From Devosia pacifica (lineage in GTDB: Bacteria > Pseudomonadota > Alphaproteobacteria > Rhizobiales > Devosiaceae): DNA of 64,000 nt. The notes under the pieces were generated by a model that did not search any database, was not told the DNA's origin, and worked only from the letters and a program-made list of their open reading frames with translations. Made by a program: the position numbers and the translations under genes. Positions 1 through 11,427 of this stretch are shown here, one piece after another. Every line of letters begins with the position of its first letter. Positions within the stretch are counted from its first letter, which is position 1. The stretch lies in the NCBI RefSeq assembly GCF_014652635.1, contig NZ_BMZE01000004.1, forward strand, positions 124,001 through 188,000, read 5' to 3'.

Positions 1-710
1 AGGCTCTGGGGCGGGGCGGTCGCAAATCGGCGCGCGATCTGAAGGTGCGCGTGAAAACTGCGAAAAAGCGCACGGTCTCCTCGACCAAGTGGCTAGAGCG
101 TCAGCTCAACGATCCTTATGTCGCACGGGCACGCGCCGAAGGCATGCGCTCGCGCGCTGCTTTCAAGATCAAGGAGATCGACGAAAAGCACCATCTGTTC
201 AGGCGCGGCGGCAGAGTGGTCGATCTTGGCGCGGCACCGGGTGGCTGGTCGCAGGTGGCGGCTCAAGCCGTCGGCTCGACCGATGAGCGGCCGTTGGTCG
301 TTGGCATCGATTATCTCGAGATGGACCCGATCCCCGGTGTAAAACTGCTGCAGAAGGATTTTACCGAGGACGATGCCCCGGAGATGCTGATCGCAGCACT
401 CGAGGGGCAAAAGGCGGACGTGGTAATGTCTGACATGGCATGGCCGACCACGGGCCACCGGCCCACCGATCACTTGCGCATCATTCAACTGGTGGAATTG
501 GCGGCAGATTTCGCCATGGATGTCCTGAAGCCGGGTGGCAGCTTTGTCGCAAAGGTCTTCCAGGGCGGCACCGAGCATGAATTGCTGCATATGCTCAAGC
601 GCAATTTCCGCACCACCTTTCACGCCAAACCCCCGTCCAGCCGACAGGATTCTGCCGAGGCGTATCTCGTCGCGAAAGGCTTCAAGGGCAGCGAGATCGA
701 GGAAGAGTAG
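1..710 (+). CDS. rlmE: 23S rRNA (uridine-2'-O-)-methyltransferase RlmE, 5' end outside window
   Basis: FtsJ/RrmJ family enzyme that 2'-O-methylates U2552 of 23S rRNA in the large subunit, using S-adenosylmethionine. The SAM-binding motif [11 protein letters not shown] is clear. Counting from the GTG at 45, the K-D-K-E catalytic tetrad is K41, D130 (in SDMAW), K170 and E205. The reading frame stays open upstream of 45 to the window edge and encodes a Gly/Arg/Lys-rich stretch ([12 protein letters not shown]). Alphaproteobacterial RlmE proteins normally start with such a basic tail, so the gene very probably begins before position 1 and the GTG at 45 is internal. It ends just before a hairpin shared with the convergent hydrolase gene. 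Confidence 0.93.
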   Translation, partial: ALGRGGRKSARDLKVRVKTAKKRTVSSTKWLERQLNDPYVARARAEGMRSRAAFKIKEIDEKHHLFRRGGRVVDLGAAPGGWSQVAAQAVGSTDERPLVVGIDYLEMDPIPGVKLLQKDFTEDDAPEMLIAALEGQKADVVMSDMAWPTTGHRPTDHLRIIQLVELAADFAMDVLKPGGSFVAKVFQGGTEHELLHMLKRNFRTTFHAKPPSSRQDSAEAYLVAKGFKGSEIEEE

Positions 711-746
711 GCGGCCTGCTACACCACTCTTCGCGAGCGTTAAGGT

Positions 747-769
747 GGGGCCGGAATAGTCCCGGCCCC
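747..769. terminator. Hairpin between convergent rlmE and hydrolase genes
   Basis: Perfect 8-bp stem GGGGCCGG/CCGGCCCC with a 7-nt loop, lying between two convergent stop codons. There is no long T-run on either side, so it may act as a weak bidirectional terminator or an RNA 3'-end stabiliser. Confidence 0.55.
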
Positions 770-776
770 CGAGAGC

Positions 777-1529
777 CTAAAGCTCTTCTGCGAGAAACGT
801 CTGCAATGCGGCCCAGCTGGCCTGGTCAGCATCGAGATCATAGTCGTCCGAGCTGAAAACAGTGAAGGCGTGCAGGGCGCCGCCATAGATCTCGGCATCA
901 TGCTCGACGCCGGCTGCCTGCAGTTCATCCATCAGTGCAGCCAGTTCCGACATTCCCGAATTCGGGTCGGCAGAGCCATGCAGCACCAATATGGGGCTGT
1001 CCACACCCTCGTAGCTCTGTCCTTCCGGTGTCGCCAGCGAGCCATGAAAACTGACAAAGCCCTCAAGATCCATGCCGGCCCGCGCCGCTTCCAGCACCGC
1101 AGCGCCACCGAAACAGTAGCCGATCATGACGATCTCGTCCGTCACACCATCGAGTTCCTCGGCCGCCGCTAGTGACCCCATGAGCCGCTCGCGAAACAGA
1201 TCGCGGTCCGCATAAAGCTCACCTGAGCGTTCGCGGTTCTCCTCGAATGAGGACGGACGACGCTCGCTGCCATATACGTCGATGGCAACGGCCGTATAGC
1301 CAAGAGCAGCCAGCATTTCGGCGCGGCGTTCTTCGTAATCCGTCAGCCCGTCCCAATCATGAACGATCAGAACAGTACCCTTTGGCTCGATTGCGGTATT
1401 TGTGGCGACATAGCCCTGCATGGGTACGCCGCCAACCTCATAATCGAAGCTCTGCGCAACCAGCTCCGCATATGCGGGCGTGGCAGTGAGCATAAGACCG
1501 GCCCCGATAATCCCTAAGCGTGACATCAT
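777..1529 (-). CDS. Secreted dienelactone hydrolase family protein
   Basis: Alpha/beta hydrolase of 250 aa, probably exported. The start is taken at the tandem ATG ATG (1529/1526), preceded by AGGGAGAG; an upstream extension of the frame lacks such a site. Residues 1-21 form a signal peptide ending in AYA. The dienelactone-hydrolase nucleophile motif GYCFGG places the nucleophile at C139, with D188 (GSADPN) and H220 (ALHAF) completing the triad. Family members hydrolyse lactones or esters; the natural substrate cannot be told from sequence. It is a single gene convergent with rlmE. The family assignment is firm, the physiological role open. Confidence 0.85.
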   Translation of the reverse strand: MMSRLGIIGAGLMLTATPAYAELVAQSFDYEVGGVPMQGYVATNTAIEPKGTVLIVHDWDGLTDYEERRAEMLAALGYTAVAIDVYGSERRPSSFEENRERSGELYADRDLFRERLMGSLAAAEELDGVTDEIVMIGYCFGGAAVLEAARAGMDLEGFVSFHGSLATPEGQSYEGVDSPILVLHGSADPNSGMSELAALMDELQAAGVEHDAEIYGGALHAFTVFSSDDYDLDADQASWAALQTFLAEEL

Positions 1530-1847
1530 AACTCTCCCTGAAGTTTGCGCGTCGTGAAAAACAGACACAGCAACCAAACTCGCTACTTCGGCAAGTGTTG
1601 CGAGCGACAGTGACAGGAACGTGTCTCGAGCGACGACGCGGGGGATGCACGTGAAGAGTGTCGAACGCACTGGTGCCTAAGCCGGCTGACGGGGGTCTGG
1701 CGATACCAGTCCTCGCTACGTAGCTTGCCGGTTTACCCATTGATCGAGAAGCCCAAGCTGTCTGCTAGAGTTGGGATTTTCTGCCAATAGTGGCTGAACC
1801 GACAGCTTTCAGACCGGCAGCAGAAGGCCCGGCAGACTGCACCGACA
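1530..1847. other. Intergenic region without recognised gene
   Basis: About 318 bases between the hydrolase start and the small minus-strand gene. I see no credible coding region. It contains a 10-bp perfect palindrome (GCTACGTAGC, 1715-1724) but no convincing terminator or promoter. It must hold the hydrolase promoter, reading leftwards. Confidence 0.4.
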
Positions 1848-2027
1848 TTAGTGTGCGCGGCTATCGATCAATATCTGGCGCAACTGGCGCATCAGCGCGG
1901 GCCCAGTGATTTGGGAGGCTGTGTAGCCTTCCTGGGCAAGAACCTGCTTGATCTCGCCATTGGTCGTATAGCGTCCGGACTTTGCGAGTTCGAAGGCGCG
2001 TTCGAGAGTGGTTTTGTTCGGGTCCAT
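1848..2027 (-). CDS. Small conserved alphaproteobacterial protein (hypothetical)
   Basis: A 59-aa protein starting MDPNKTTLERAFELAKSG. It resembles a family of small proteins common in Rhizobiales with a TT(L/V)ERAFELA...SG start, a helical middle and a GP.LMRQLR tail. Function is unknown. The composition (two amphipathic helices, charged, no signal peptide) suggests a cytosolic helical protein. The ATG at 2027 is chosen because family members start near this point. The frame is open to a TTG at 2069, with AGGG about 10 nt upstream, which would add 14 residues. No operon partner is evident. Confidence 0.6.
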   Translation of the reverse strand: MDPNKTTLERAFELAKSGRYTTNGEIKQVLAQEGYTASQITGPALMRQLRQILIDSRAH

Positions 2028-2127
2028 ATCTAAGTCTAGCATGACAGCGTACGACTGTCGCTTGCTCAATGCGTTCGCACCCTATTTTCGATGCAGCTCT
2101 CGATCCCCGTGCTGTCGGGATGCCGGC

Positions 2128-3573
2128 CTAAAATCTCGGAGCCTTTGCGGCGAGACCCGATTGCGTCGATTTTGCCAGCGCAGCAGCGCGTTCGCTCTTT
2201 GATCGGTGGCCCGATACGCTGGCGCCCGCTTGCCGCGACATCAAGAGGAACGGCACGGCTGAGAGCGCGGAGACGGCTGCAACGACGTAAAAGGCGATCT
2301 GAAAGTCGATCAGTTCCAGTTCCGCGCCTCTCAAGCTAGAGCTGGCTTCCAGAACACCGCCAGCGAGCGCAACGCCGAGCGCGGTCGCAATGGGGCGCAT
2401 GACCGCGTGGATCGCTGTCGCTGGCCCCTGATCCTCTTCCTTGACGTCTGCAAAGGCCAATGCGTTTTGTCCGGTGAAAAAGACGGATCGGAAGATGCCG
2501 ACCATCAGGATCACCACCATCATCACGACCACCGGTGTCGAGGCATTGAATGAGCCTTTGATGACCATGCCGATTGTCGAAAGCACTGCTGCCCAGATCA
2601 GCGCCGTCCTGAAGCCGATGGCCATGTAAAGCCGCCCGGCGAAGAACTTCATGATCAGGGCGCCAAGTGCGCCAGTGAACGTGATCATGCCGGATTCAAA
2701 CGGGGTATAGCCAAAAGCGAGCTGCAGCATCAGCGGCAGCAGGAAGGGCACGGCGCCGGCGCCAATGAGGAAAAGCGTCGTGCCCGAGATGGCTGCCCGG
2801 AAGGTCGAATCCTCAAAGATCTTGGGATCGAGAAGCGGGTGTGGCGCGCGTCGTGCGTAGCTCAAATAGGCAATCGCCGCCACGACACCCACCGCAGTCG
2901 ATACTGCCGCGACCCACATCGGCAGCACCGGCAGGCTGACCAGCGACAAGCCGAAGACGATACCGGCAAACGAAATGCCGATCATCACAAATCCTGGGAA
3001 ATCCATTGGACGGCGCCTGACAACCGGCACTTCCGGCAGGAAGCGAGTGATCAGCACGAGCCCCGCGAGCCCGATCGGCACGTTGATCAGGAAAATCCAG
3101 TGCCAGCTGAGGAATGTCGTGAGAAAGCCGCCCACCGGCGGGCCCATCGTTGGTGCTACCAGCGCCGGAATTGTGAGCCAGGCCATGCTGTCGACGAGTT
3201 TCGACTTTTCCGTCGTCCGCAGCAGGATAAGACGCGCCAGAGGCGACATCATCGCGCCGCCCATCCCCTTGAGGAATCGCGCCCCTACGAATTCCTGCAG
3301 TGACCCGGCGAAGGCGCAACAGATCGAGCCGATGATGAACACGACGATCGCCGCACGGAACACGTTCTTCGCGCCGTACTTGTCGGCAACCCACGAACTG
3401 ATCGGAATGAAGATCGCCAGGGAAACGAAATAGGCGGTGAACGCCAGTTTCAGCGCGACAGGTGTCGTGCCGATATCCTCCGCGATCGCGGGAAGGGACG
3501 TTGCGATCACCGTCGCGTCCATGTTCTCCATGAACAGCGCGACCGCCAGGGTCAGGGGTATGATGCGGGTCAA
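2128..3573 (-). CDS. MFS drug efflux transporter, DHA2 (EmrB/QacA-like) family
   Basis: An integral inner-membrane protein of 481 aa with regularly spaced hydrophobic segments along its whole length. The opening ALFMENMDATVIATSLPAIA is the DHA2 helix-1 signature (acidic residue before T-V-I/V-x-x-x-L-P-x-I). SSWVADKYGAKNVFR corresponds to MFS motif A, and GPPVGGFL to antiporter motif C. Such proteins use proton antiport to export hydrophobic toxic compounds. No adjacent EmrA-type fusion protein or regulator is present. The substrate is unknown. It is transcribed away from guaB; the gap (3574-3802) must carry both promoters. Confidence 0.9.
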   Translation of the reverse strand: MTRIIPLTLAVALFMENMDATVIATSLPAIAEDIGTTPVALKLAFTAYFVSLAIFIPISSWVADKYGAKNVFRAAIVVFIIGSICCAFAGSLQEFVGARFLKGMGGAMMSPLARLILLRTTEKSKLVDSMAWLTIPALVAPTMGPPVGGFLTTFLSWHWIFLINVPIGLAGLVLITRFLPEVPVVRRRPMDFPGFVMIGISFAGIVFGLSLVSLPVLPMWVAAVSTAVGVVAAIAYLSYARRAPHPLLDPKIFEDSTFRAAISGTTLFLIGAGAVPFLLPLMLQLAFGYTPFESGMITFTGALGALIMKFFAGRLYMAIGFRTALIWAAVLSTIGMVIKGSFNASTPVVVMMVVILMVGIFRSVFFTGQNALAFADVKEEDQGPATAIHAVMRPIATALGVALAGGVLEASSSLRGAELELIDFQIAFYVVAAVSALSAVPFLLMSRQAGASVSGHRSKSERAAALAKSTQSGLAAKAPRF

Positions 3574-3709
3574 TGTAAAATGCAGGTATGTGCCACGGTC
3601 ATGTATTTATCGCCCTCAATGGCGGGCGTTGCAATGGGTAACGCACATTATTGACGATCGCTCCCATCGATTAGGGTCACTAGCCAAGCCAGCCTGGCGC
3701 TGGTAATGA

Positions 3710-5302
<1,593 letters not shown>

Positions 5303-5351
5303 AAAACAACCACATAGCTCGGCTTTCAGACTCTGATTCAAGACTTCAGGT

Positions 5352-5792
5352 GTGCTTGTGACACTCGTTGAAAAGTTCCTGCTCGTGGCGATGGCCTTGC
5401 AGGCCGCGCTGACCTTTTTCGTGCTCGTCCGCATGGGGCAGGAGCGAGTGCCGCGGGTCATGCGCGGTGAAATTCCGATGCGCGACATCGCTGTTGATCG
5501 CGAAGCCTATCCGCTCAAGGCCCGGTTGCTGTCGAACAATTTCGACAACCAGTTTCAACTGCCGGTACTGTTCTACGTGGTGGTTATTCTGGCTATCACT
5601 GCCGGAGGCGCCAATTGGGCTGAAGTCGCTCTCGCCTATTTCTTCGTCGCGCTGCGGTATTTTCACACGGCGATCCATACCGGCACCAACAACGTTATGC
5701 AGCGATTCCAGGTCTACGTTGCCGGGTTCGGGGTTCTGGCGCTGCTGTGGCTCGTCGTTCTCTTGCGTCTTTTGTTGTCGGGAGCCGCTTGA
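5352..5792 (+). CDS. MAPEG family membrane protein
   Basis: A 146-aa protein with about four transmembrane helices, matching the MAPEG fold (membrane-associated proteins in eicosanoid and glutathione metabolism). The central NNFDNQFQLPVLFY motif and the later HTGTNN segment are characteristic. Bacterial members are often annotated as glutathione-transferase-like, but activity cannot be inferred. The start is GTG 5352; GTG 5358, two codons on and 7 nt after AGG, is equally possible. Its stop TGA overlaps the rsmB ATG by one base (TGATG), so the two genes are translationally coupled. Confidence 0.85.
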   Translation: MLVTLVEKFLLVAMALQAALTFFVLVRMGQERVPRVMRGEIPMRDIAVDREAYPLKARLLSNNFDNQFQLPVLFYVVVILAITAGGANWAEVALAYFFVALRYFHTAIHTGTNNVMQRFQVYVAGFGVLALLWLVVLLRLLLSGAA

Positions 5793-7069
5793 TGCGTCTT
5801 GCAGGTCGAATAAGTGCTGCCATTGAGGTCTTGACCGAGGTTGAGCAACGCCATCGCCCGGTTTCCGAGGCGTTGAAAGCCTGGGGGTTTGCCCACCGCT
5901 TCGCCGGAGCAGGCGATCGCGCCGCCATCGGCAATCTGGTCTATGATGCGCTGCGTCGCCGCCAGTCCCACGCTCAGGCGATGCAGAGCGATGCGCCGCG
6001 CGCGCTCGTTCTTTCTGTCGTCGTGCGGGATTGGGGCGAGCCGGCAGAAGCCCTCGCCAATAGCTTCACGGACGATCGACACGCGCCTGAACCTATCACC
6101 GAGACGGAAATGGAAGCGCTGCGGCGCGCCGATGGTCCTGCCGTTCCCGATGTACCGGAATGGCTGCAGCCGAGCCTCGAACGTGCACTCGGAAGTGAGT
6201 GGATCGCTGAAATGCAGGCAATGGCAGAGCGTCCGCCGCTCGATCTTCGCGTCAATACGCTCAAGAGCAGTGTCGAACGCGTGGCCAATAGCCTGAAGCG
6301 CTTTAGCCCACAATCAACCGATATTGCCCCCACCGGCCTACGTCTGCCCGCGGGCCAGCGCGATTCGCGCACGCCGAACGTGACGACGGATGAAGGCTAT
6401 CAAAAAGGCTGGTTCGAAATTCAGGACCAAGGCAGCCAAATCGTATCGTTGCTGGCGGGGGCGCAGCCGGGCGAGCAGGTGCTGGATCTGTGTGCGGGCG
6501 GCGGCGGCAAGACGCTGGCAATGGCAGCCGCGATGGACAATCGCGGACAGATCTTTGCCCACGACAGTGACCGATCGCGCCTCGCACCTATTTACGACAG
6601 GCTCAAGCGGTCCGGTGTCCGCAATGCACAGGTGAGACCGCCCGAACCAGAGGCCCTTGATGACCTTGCTGGCCGCATGGATCGGGTCCTCATCGATGCG
6701 CCGTGCACGGGCACCGGTACATGGAGGCGCCGGCCGGACACAAAGTGGAAACTCTCTACCGAGCAGCTGCAGTTGCGCGTCGCCGAACAGCAGGCAATTC
6801 TCGATGCCGCCGTGGCAAGCCTGAAGCCGGGCGGCACTCTCGTTTACATCACATGTTCACTGCTCCCGGAAGAGAACGCCGATCAGGTTGCCGATTTCCA
6901 CCGTCGCCACGAAGGATTTGAGGATCTCAATCTCAAGCATGTCTGGACGAGCTACCTGAACGGTGATTTCCGTGGCTTGGACATGCCGCATGGCTTGCTG
7001 CTGACGCCTCTGCGCACCGGCACTGACGGATTCTACATCGCAGCGTTGAAACGAACCGCTACCCGGTGA
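5792..7069 (+). CDS. rsmB: 16S rRNA (cytosine-5)-methyltransferase, RsmB-like
   Basis: RsmB/NOP family enzyme that uses SAM to make 5-methylcytosine in 16S rRNA (C967 in E. coli). The start is ATG 5792, overlapping the MAPEG stop. The SAM-binding motif VLDLCAGGGGKT lies at 230-241. The two catalytic cysteines sit at C305 (IDAPCTGTGTW, releasing) and C355 (YITCSLLPEEN, nucleophile). The first ~140 residues are a shortened NusB-like N-terminal region. Target position is inferred by homology; other RsmB/F-type cytosine methylases share these motifs. Confidence 0.88.
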   Translation: MRLAGRISAAIEVLTEVEQRHRPVSEALKAWGFAHRFAGAGDRAAIGNLVYDALRRRQSHAQAMQSDAPRALVLSVVVRDWGEPAEALANSFTDDRHAPEPITETEMEALRRADGPAVPDVPEWLQPSLERALGSEWIAEMQAMAERPPLDLRVNTLKSSVERVANSLKRFSPQSTDIAPTGLRLPAGQRDSRTPNVTTDEGYQKGWFEIQDQGSQIVSLLAGAQPGEQVLDLCAGGGGKTLAMAAAMDNRGQIFAHDSDRSRLAPIYDRLKRSGVRNAQVRPPEPEALDDLAGRMDRVLIDAPCTGTGTWRRRPDTKWKLSTEQLQLRVAEQQAILDAAVASLKPGGTLVYITCSLLPEENADQVADFHRRHEGFEDLNLKHVWTSYLNGDFRGLDMPHGLLLTPLRTGTDGFYIAALKRTATR

Positions 7070-7101
7070 ACCGAAGCCGCTCAGCGCTCGTTTGATGAAT
7101 C

Positions 7102-7587
7102 ATGAGCACACAAGGTCTGGGCGCGGCCCATCGCACGAAGAAATGGATTGTTTATCTGCTGTTCGCAGTGGGTGTCATTCTTGTCGGGGGCCTTATCGGC
7201 TCGCAGGTGCAGCCCGGCGAATGGTATCGCAGCCTTGAAAAGCCCCCGTTCAATCCACCCGATTGGGTGTTCGGTCCCGTCTGGACAATACTCTACGCGA
7301 TGATCGGTGTTGCCGGCGCGCGTATTTTCCTCGTCAACCCGAGATCCGTACCGATGGCTTTTTGGGTGGCGCAAATGGTGCTCAACTGGGCGTGGACGCC
7401 GCTATGGTTCGGAGAGAACCTCATCTGGCAGGCATTTGCCGTTGTCTGCCTGCTACTTATCGCGATTGTTGGATTCATTTTCACAGCCTGGCGGCAAGAC
7501 AGGATCGCGGCTTGGCTGTTTGTGCCGTATCTGTGCTGGGTGGCATTCGCAGCCACGCTCAATCTGTCGATCGGTCTTCTTAACTAG
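7102..7587 (+). CDS. tspO: TspO/MBR family tryptophan-rich sensory protein
   Basis: A 161-aa membrane protein with five predicted helices. It carries the family signature WYRSLEKPPFNPPDWVFGPVW and the later motif NWAWTPLWFG. TspO proteins bind porphyrins and cholesterol-like ligands; in Rhodobacter TspO affects photosynthesis gene expression. Here no tetrapyrrole genes lie beside it, so a specific role is not supported. The gene lies 32 bases after rsmB and 74 bases before guaA on the same strand, and may be part of the guaB-guaA transcript. Confidence 0.92.
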   Translation: MSTQGLGAAHRTKKWIVYLLFAVGVILVGGLIGSQVQPGEWYRSLEKPPFNPPDWVFGPVWTILYAMIGVAGARIFLVNPRSVPMAFWVAQMVLNWAWTPLWFGENLIWQAFAVVCLLLIAIVGFIFTAWRQDRIAAWLFVPYLCWVAFAATLNLSIGLLN

Positions 7588-7661
7588 GCCTGCGCGCGAA
7601 GCATTCGTCATCTTCGGTGACGGTGCTTGCGCTTGCCTCACGAGGTGGGTAAAGCCCCGCC

Positions 7662-9230
7662 ATGCAGCACGACACATCCGCCTTTGCCGAATCCATCCTG
7701 ATCGTCGACTTCGGGTCGCAGGTCACGCAATTGATCGCCCGCCGCATACGCGAGGCCGGAGTTTATTGCGAGGTTCACCCATTTCAGAAGGCCGGGGAAG
7801 CGCTGGAGCGCCTGGCCCCCAAGGGCATTGTGCTGTCGGGCAGTCCTGCATCGACCCTCGATGAAAACGCGCCGGAGGTCGATCCTGTTCTTCTTGATGC
7901 GGGGGTGCCAATCCTTGGTATCTGCTATGGTCAGCAGGCTCTCGTAAAGGCTTTGGGTGGACGCGTAGAAGGCGGTCATCATCGTGAATTCGGTCGCTCC
8001 GAACTGACGATCAGGCAGCACTCGGCGCTTGTCGACGATGTCTGGGAGCTCGATCACAGCTATCAGGTGTGGATGAGCCACGGCGACCGTGTCGTCGAGA
8101 TGCCGGAAGGCTTCGAGATTGTCGCCACCTCCTCGGGCGCTCCGTTCGCGATGATCGCCAACGAGGAGCGCCGGATCTGGGGCGTGCAGTTCCACCCGGA
8201 AGTCGTCCACACGCCGGACGGCGCGAAGCTCTATGCCAATTTCGTCCGCAAGATCTGCGGTTGCGAGGGCAACTGGACCATGGCCACGTTCCGCGACATG
8301 GCAATCGAGCGCATCCGCGAACAGGTCGGCGACAGCAGGGTTATTTGCGGCCTTTCAGGTGGCGTGGATTCGTCAGTCGCCGCGGTGCTGATCCACGAAG
8401 CGATCGGCGATCAACTCACCTGCATCTTTGTTGACCACGGCCTGCTGCGCCTCGGAGAGGCGGAGCAGGTGGTCTCGATGTTTCGGGAAAAGTACAACAT
8501 CCCGCTGGTTCACGTTGATGCGGAGAACACGTTTGTCGCTGCCCTCGAAGGAGAGAGCGATCCTGAGATCAAGCGCAAGACCATCGGTCGGCTGTTCATC
8601 GAGACCTTCGAGGCAGAGGCGGGCAAGATCGGTGGCGCCGATTTTCTGGCGCAGGGCACGCTCTATCCGGATGTCATAGAGAGCGTCTCCTTCACTGGTG
8701 GTCCCTCCGTCACCATCAAGTCGCACCATAACGTTGGTGGACTGCCCGAGCGCATGAACATGAAGCTCGTTGAGCCGTTGCGCGAGCTGTTTAAGGATGA
8801 GGTCCGGGCCCTCGGCCATGAACTTGGCCTGCCGGAGCATTTTGTGGGCCGCCATCCGTTCCCTGGCCCCGGTCTCGCCATTCGCTGCCCCGGTGGCGTC
8901 AGCCGGGAGAAACTCGATATCCTGCGTCAGGCCGATGCCATCTACCTCGACGAGATCCGTAAGGCCGGCCTTTACGACGAAATCTGGCAGGCGTTCGCCG
9001 TGCTGCTGCCGGTCCAGACCGTCGGTGTCATGGGAGACGGTCGAACATACGAATTTGTCTGCGCCCTGCGCGCCGTCACGTCGGTCGATGGCATGACTGC
9101 CGATTTCTACCACTATGACATGAGCTTTCTCGGCAAGACGGCGACTCGGATCATCAATGAGGTGCGCGGCATCAACCGGGTCGTCTACGACGTCACCTCG
9201 AAGCCCCCCGGCACGATCGAGTGGGAATAG
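7662..9230 (+). CDS. guaA: GMP synthase (glutamine-hydrolysing)
   Basis: Converts XMP to GMP using ATP and glutamine. The N-terminal class I glutamine amidotransferase domain has its nucleophile C88 in GICYGQQ and the catalytic pair H178/E180 in VQFHPEVV. The C-terminal ATP-pyrophosphatase domain carries the P-loop SGGVDSSVA at about 232-240, followed by the dimerisation domain with [13 protein letters not shown]. It is full length at 522 aa. With guaB upstream, this segment encodes the whole IMP-to-GMP branch. Confidence 0.97.
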   Translation: MQHDTSAFAESILIVDFGSQVTQLIARRIREAGVYCEVHPFQKAGEALERLAPKGIVLSGSPASTLDENAPEVDPVLLDAGVPILGICYGQQALVKALGGRVEGGHHREFGRSELTIRQHSALVDDVWELDHSYQVWMSHGDRVVEMPEGFEIVATSSGAPFAMIANEERRIWGVQFHPEVVHTPDGAKLYANFVRKICGCEGNWTMATFRDMAIERIREQVGDSRVICGLSGGVDSSVAAVLIHEAIGDQLTCIFVDHGLLRLGEAEQVVSMFREKYNIPLVHVDAENTFVAALEGESDPEIKRKTIGRLFIETFEAEAGKIGGADFLAQGTLYPDVIESVSFTGGPSVTIKSHHNVGGLPERMNMKLVEPLRELFKDEVRALGHELGLPEHFVGRHPFPGPGLAIRCPGGVSREKLDILRQADAIYLDEIRKAGLYDEIWQAFAVLLPVQTVGVMGDGRTYEFVCALRAVTSVDGMTADFYHYDMSFLGKTATRIINEVRGINRVVYDVTSKPPGTIEWE

Positions 9231-9262
9231 GCCCGGCGTAAAGCCACCAGCCCGACCAATCT

Positions 9263-10411
9263 CTACTCAGCGGGCGTTGCTGGCGCCCGCGTCCTCAGCG
9301 GCGCAAGCGCGCTGGAGCGGTCTGCAACCCAATCGAGTATGGCGCCGGCAGCACGCTCAAAGCCCTTTCGAAACCGCCACTCGAACAAGTACGAGAACAC
9401 CGCCGCGATGCCGATGGTGGCGAGGATAGTTTCTGCCAGACTTACGCCCGCCGGCATCGACAGGTTGAGATTGGCGAGCAAAGTCACGCCAATCGTTTCG
9501 TGGATCAGATACCACGAGTAACTCAGCAGGCCGAGCTTCGCGACGGCACCGGAGAATCCCGGCAGCACGGGAAATCGTACGCCCATGCTAAACACGACGA
9601 ACAAAGCCACCAGCACGCCAAAGACTGCTGTGGTTATTATCTGGCCCCACACCGCTTGCTCCGCTTCAGTGCCGCCGGCACTGACCCAGATGACGCCGAG
9701 GCACATCAACAGATTGGCCAGCATTAATGGCCACACCTCTGTCGATCCGGATTTCAGCCTTTGGCCGAGAATCCCGACGGCAAAGAACGGCACATAAGGC
9801 GCGATCAGCAGGAATTTGAGCATTGATTGTGGGGTGATCGTTCCAGGCCCTGAGATGACGGTCGAGGCCATCCACACCGGCGCACTGAGCAGGCCGAGCA
9901 GACCGAAGACGCGGCTGAACCGCGACGCGTCTGGGATGAATGCCCACAGCAACGCCACCAGCAGGTAGAACTTGATCTCGACGGCGATCGACCAGAACGA
10001 GCCGTTCACCCATTCGCCGAGTTCACCGAGAAACATGAGATTGAGAATGAGATCGACCCCGGACGGTGCGACCTCGCGGAAATGCGCTTCCGGCACACTC
10101 GGAACCGCAAAGACAATCTGGAAGACGAACAGAAGAATCACCGCGGCCGCAAACGCCGGGTAGAGTCTCGAAAAACGCCGAGCCAGAAACACGCCCACCG
10201 ACTGCGATCGCTCAAGCGTCATGAAGATGCAGTAGCCCGAGACAATGAAGAAGAAATAGACCCCGATCCAGCCGAAGGTCACCGGCAACGGCCCACCTGC
10301 ACCGATATGCAGCGTCTGGTCGGGAAGCCGCGCCGTGAAATGAAACAGCACCACCATGAGTATGGCGGCACCCCGAAAGATGTCGATCGTTTCAACCCGC
10401 TGTCCGCTCAT
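9263..10411 (-). CDS. Acyltransferase 3 family membrane protein
   Basis: An integral membrane acyltransferase of 382 aa (OafA/NodX-type). The start ATG 10411 has GGAG 7 nt upstream. The N-terminal motif ETIDIFRGAAILMVVLFHF carries the R-G and H residues diagnostic of the fold (R...H in helix 1), and WSIAVEIKFYLL is the second conserved motif (usually WSLxxExxFY). About ten transmembrane helices are visible. Members O-acetylate or acylate extracytoplasmic sugars such as O-antigen, exopolysaccharide or peptidoglycan. No glycan cluster surrounds it, so the acceptor is unknown. It is convergent with guaA. Confidence 0.88.
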   Translation of the reverse strand: MSGQRVETIDIFRGAAILMVVLFHFTARLPDQTLHIGAGGPLPVTFGWIGVYFFFIVSGYCIFMTLERSQSVGVFLARRFSRLYPAFAAAVILLFVFQIVFAVPSVPEAHFREVAPSGVDLILNLMFLGELGEWVNGSFWSIAVEIKFYLLVALLWAFIPDASRFSRVFGLLGLLSAPVWMASTVISGPGTITPQSMLKFLLIAPYVPFFAVGILGQRLKSGSTEVWPLMLANLLMCLGVIWVSAGGTEAEQAVWGQIITTAVFGVLVALFVVFSMGVRFPVLPGFSGAVAKLGLLSYSWYLIHETIGVTLLANLNLSMPAGVSLAETILATIGIAAVFSYLFEWRFRKGFERAAGAILDWVADRSSALAPLRTRAPATPAE

Positions 10412-10527
10412 GGCCGCACTCCGCTATCCCGTTGACAGTAGCGATCGGCAGCAGCGGCGCGAGGCTATAGTTGATATAGTCTTAATATCGAAAATGCCGC
10501 TGATATTGGATGCGGTTTTATCTCAAA

Positions 10528-11265
10528 CTATTGCTCGAGCCACGCGAAGGCGCGGCGCAGCTCGTCCGCGCCGTTCTCTTCGTACCATCGGCCGTGCGAC
10601 AGGATAATCCGCTGAGGATCCCAGGATATCATCGTGTCGACCGCCGCCCGCAGCGCAGTGCGGTGCTTTCGAAAGGTTACGCGCATATCGCGCGGCATCT
10701 GCCCATGCGGATCCTGAACGCCGCCTAGCCGCGTCAGCAGGCGCGTGATCGGGTTGCGGATCTTGTGCGGCTCGAAGTTCTCGATCAGATCCGTCAGGAT
10801 CAGCGTCCGCGATGGCCGATGGAAGAACACGACTTCGGTCATGAAGTCGCCATGCACGGGCAGCGTATCCAGCACGCCGTACCAGGGCAGGGCGGCGGTC
10901 CCGACAAGCTCGACAGTCTCGAAATCGATACGGCCCTTTGCCTGCTCGCGAATTCTGGGCGCGAGGTAAGTCACCGCCTCCGGATACGCCGCGCGCCAGT
11001 CGGGCAGCCACCAGTAATGAATGCGGTTCGGTCCCAGGAGCCAGCGAACCTTGCCGAGTGCATCCACCTTGGCCTTCAGCTCCGGCGTCAGTTGCGTTGG
11101 CGAATGAACGAACAAGCCCCCATCGATCAACACGATCGTCATGCGCGTCGGAAACGTCATTTTTGGCCACGGCATCCCGAAGCGGATTGTCGGTCCGTCA
11201 ACGATGTAGACATCGTCTGCGACCTGTTTCGGCGTATTGATCGGCTGATAGGTGGCTTCAGACAT
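10528..11265 (-). CDS. DUF4336 domain-containing protein
   Basis: A 245-aa protein matching the DUF4336 family: the N-terminal pattern DDVYIVDGPTIRFG...FPTRMTIVLIDGGLFVHSP and the central HYWWLPDW segment are typical. The fold looks like a degenerate metallo-beta-lactamase, with HSP, LTDLIENF and LSHG where metal-site motifs would sit, but a complete HxHxDH motif is absent. Function is unknown. The start ATG 11265 is chosen because the longer open frame (to 11514) has no family similarity. It is divergent from the SMR transporter gene. Confidence 0.75.
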   Translation of the reverse strand: MSEATYQPINTPKQVADDVYIVDGPTIRFGMPWPKMTFPTRMTIVLIDGGLFVHSPTQLTPELKAKVDALGKVRWLLGPNRIHYWWLPDWRAAYPEAVTYLAPRIREQAKGRIDFETVELVGTAALPWYGVLDTLPVHGDFMTEVVFFHRPSRTLILTDLIENFEPHKIRNPITRLLTRLGGVQDPHGQMPRDMRVTFRKHRTALRAAVDTMISWDPQRIILSHGRWYEENGADELRRAFAWLEQ

Positions 11266-11427
11266 GGGCAACTCTGGTACTCTTTCTGCGCAACGCCTAG
11301 CGCATGCGGGCGCCGAAATGAACCTTGGCAAAGCGGCAATCTTGCCGCATCGCCTGGCCGGCACCCTTGCCGCTTGCACGCACCAGGGGCTATCTGCCCG
11401 CAACGGCAACGCGCGAAAGGCACGGAA

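Noticed and set aside
1715-1724. GCTACGTAGC palindrome
   Set aside because: Perfect but only 10 bp and isolated; no promoter or gene context to make it an operator.
3651-3677. TTGACG as guaB promoter
   Set aside because: No acceptable -10 at 16-18 bases; not reported as a feature.
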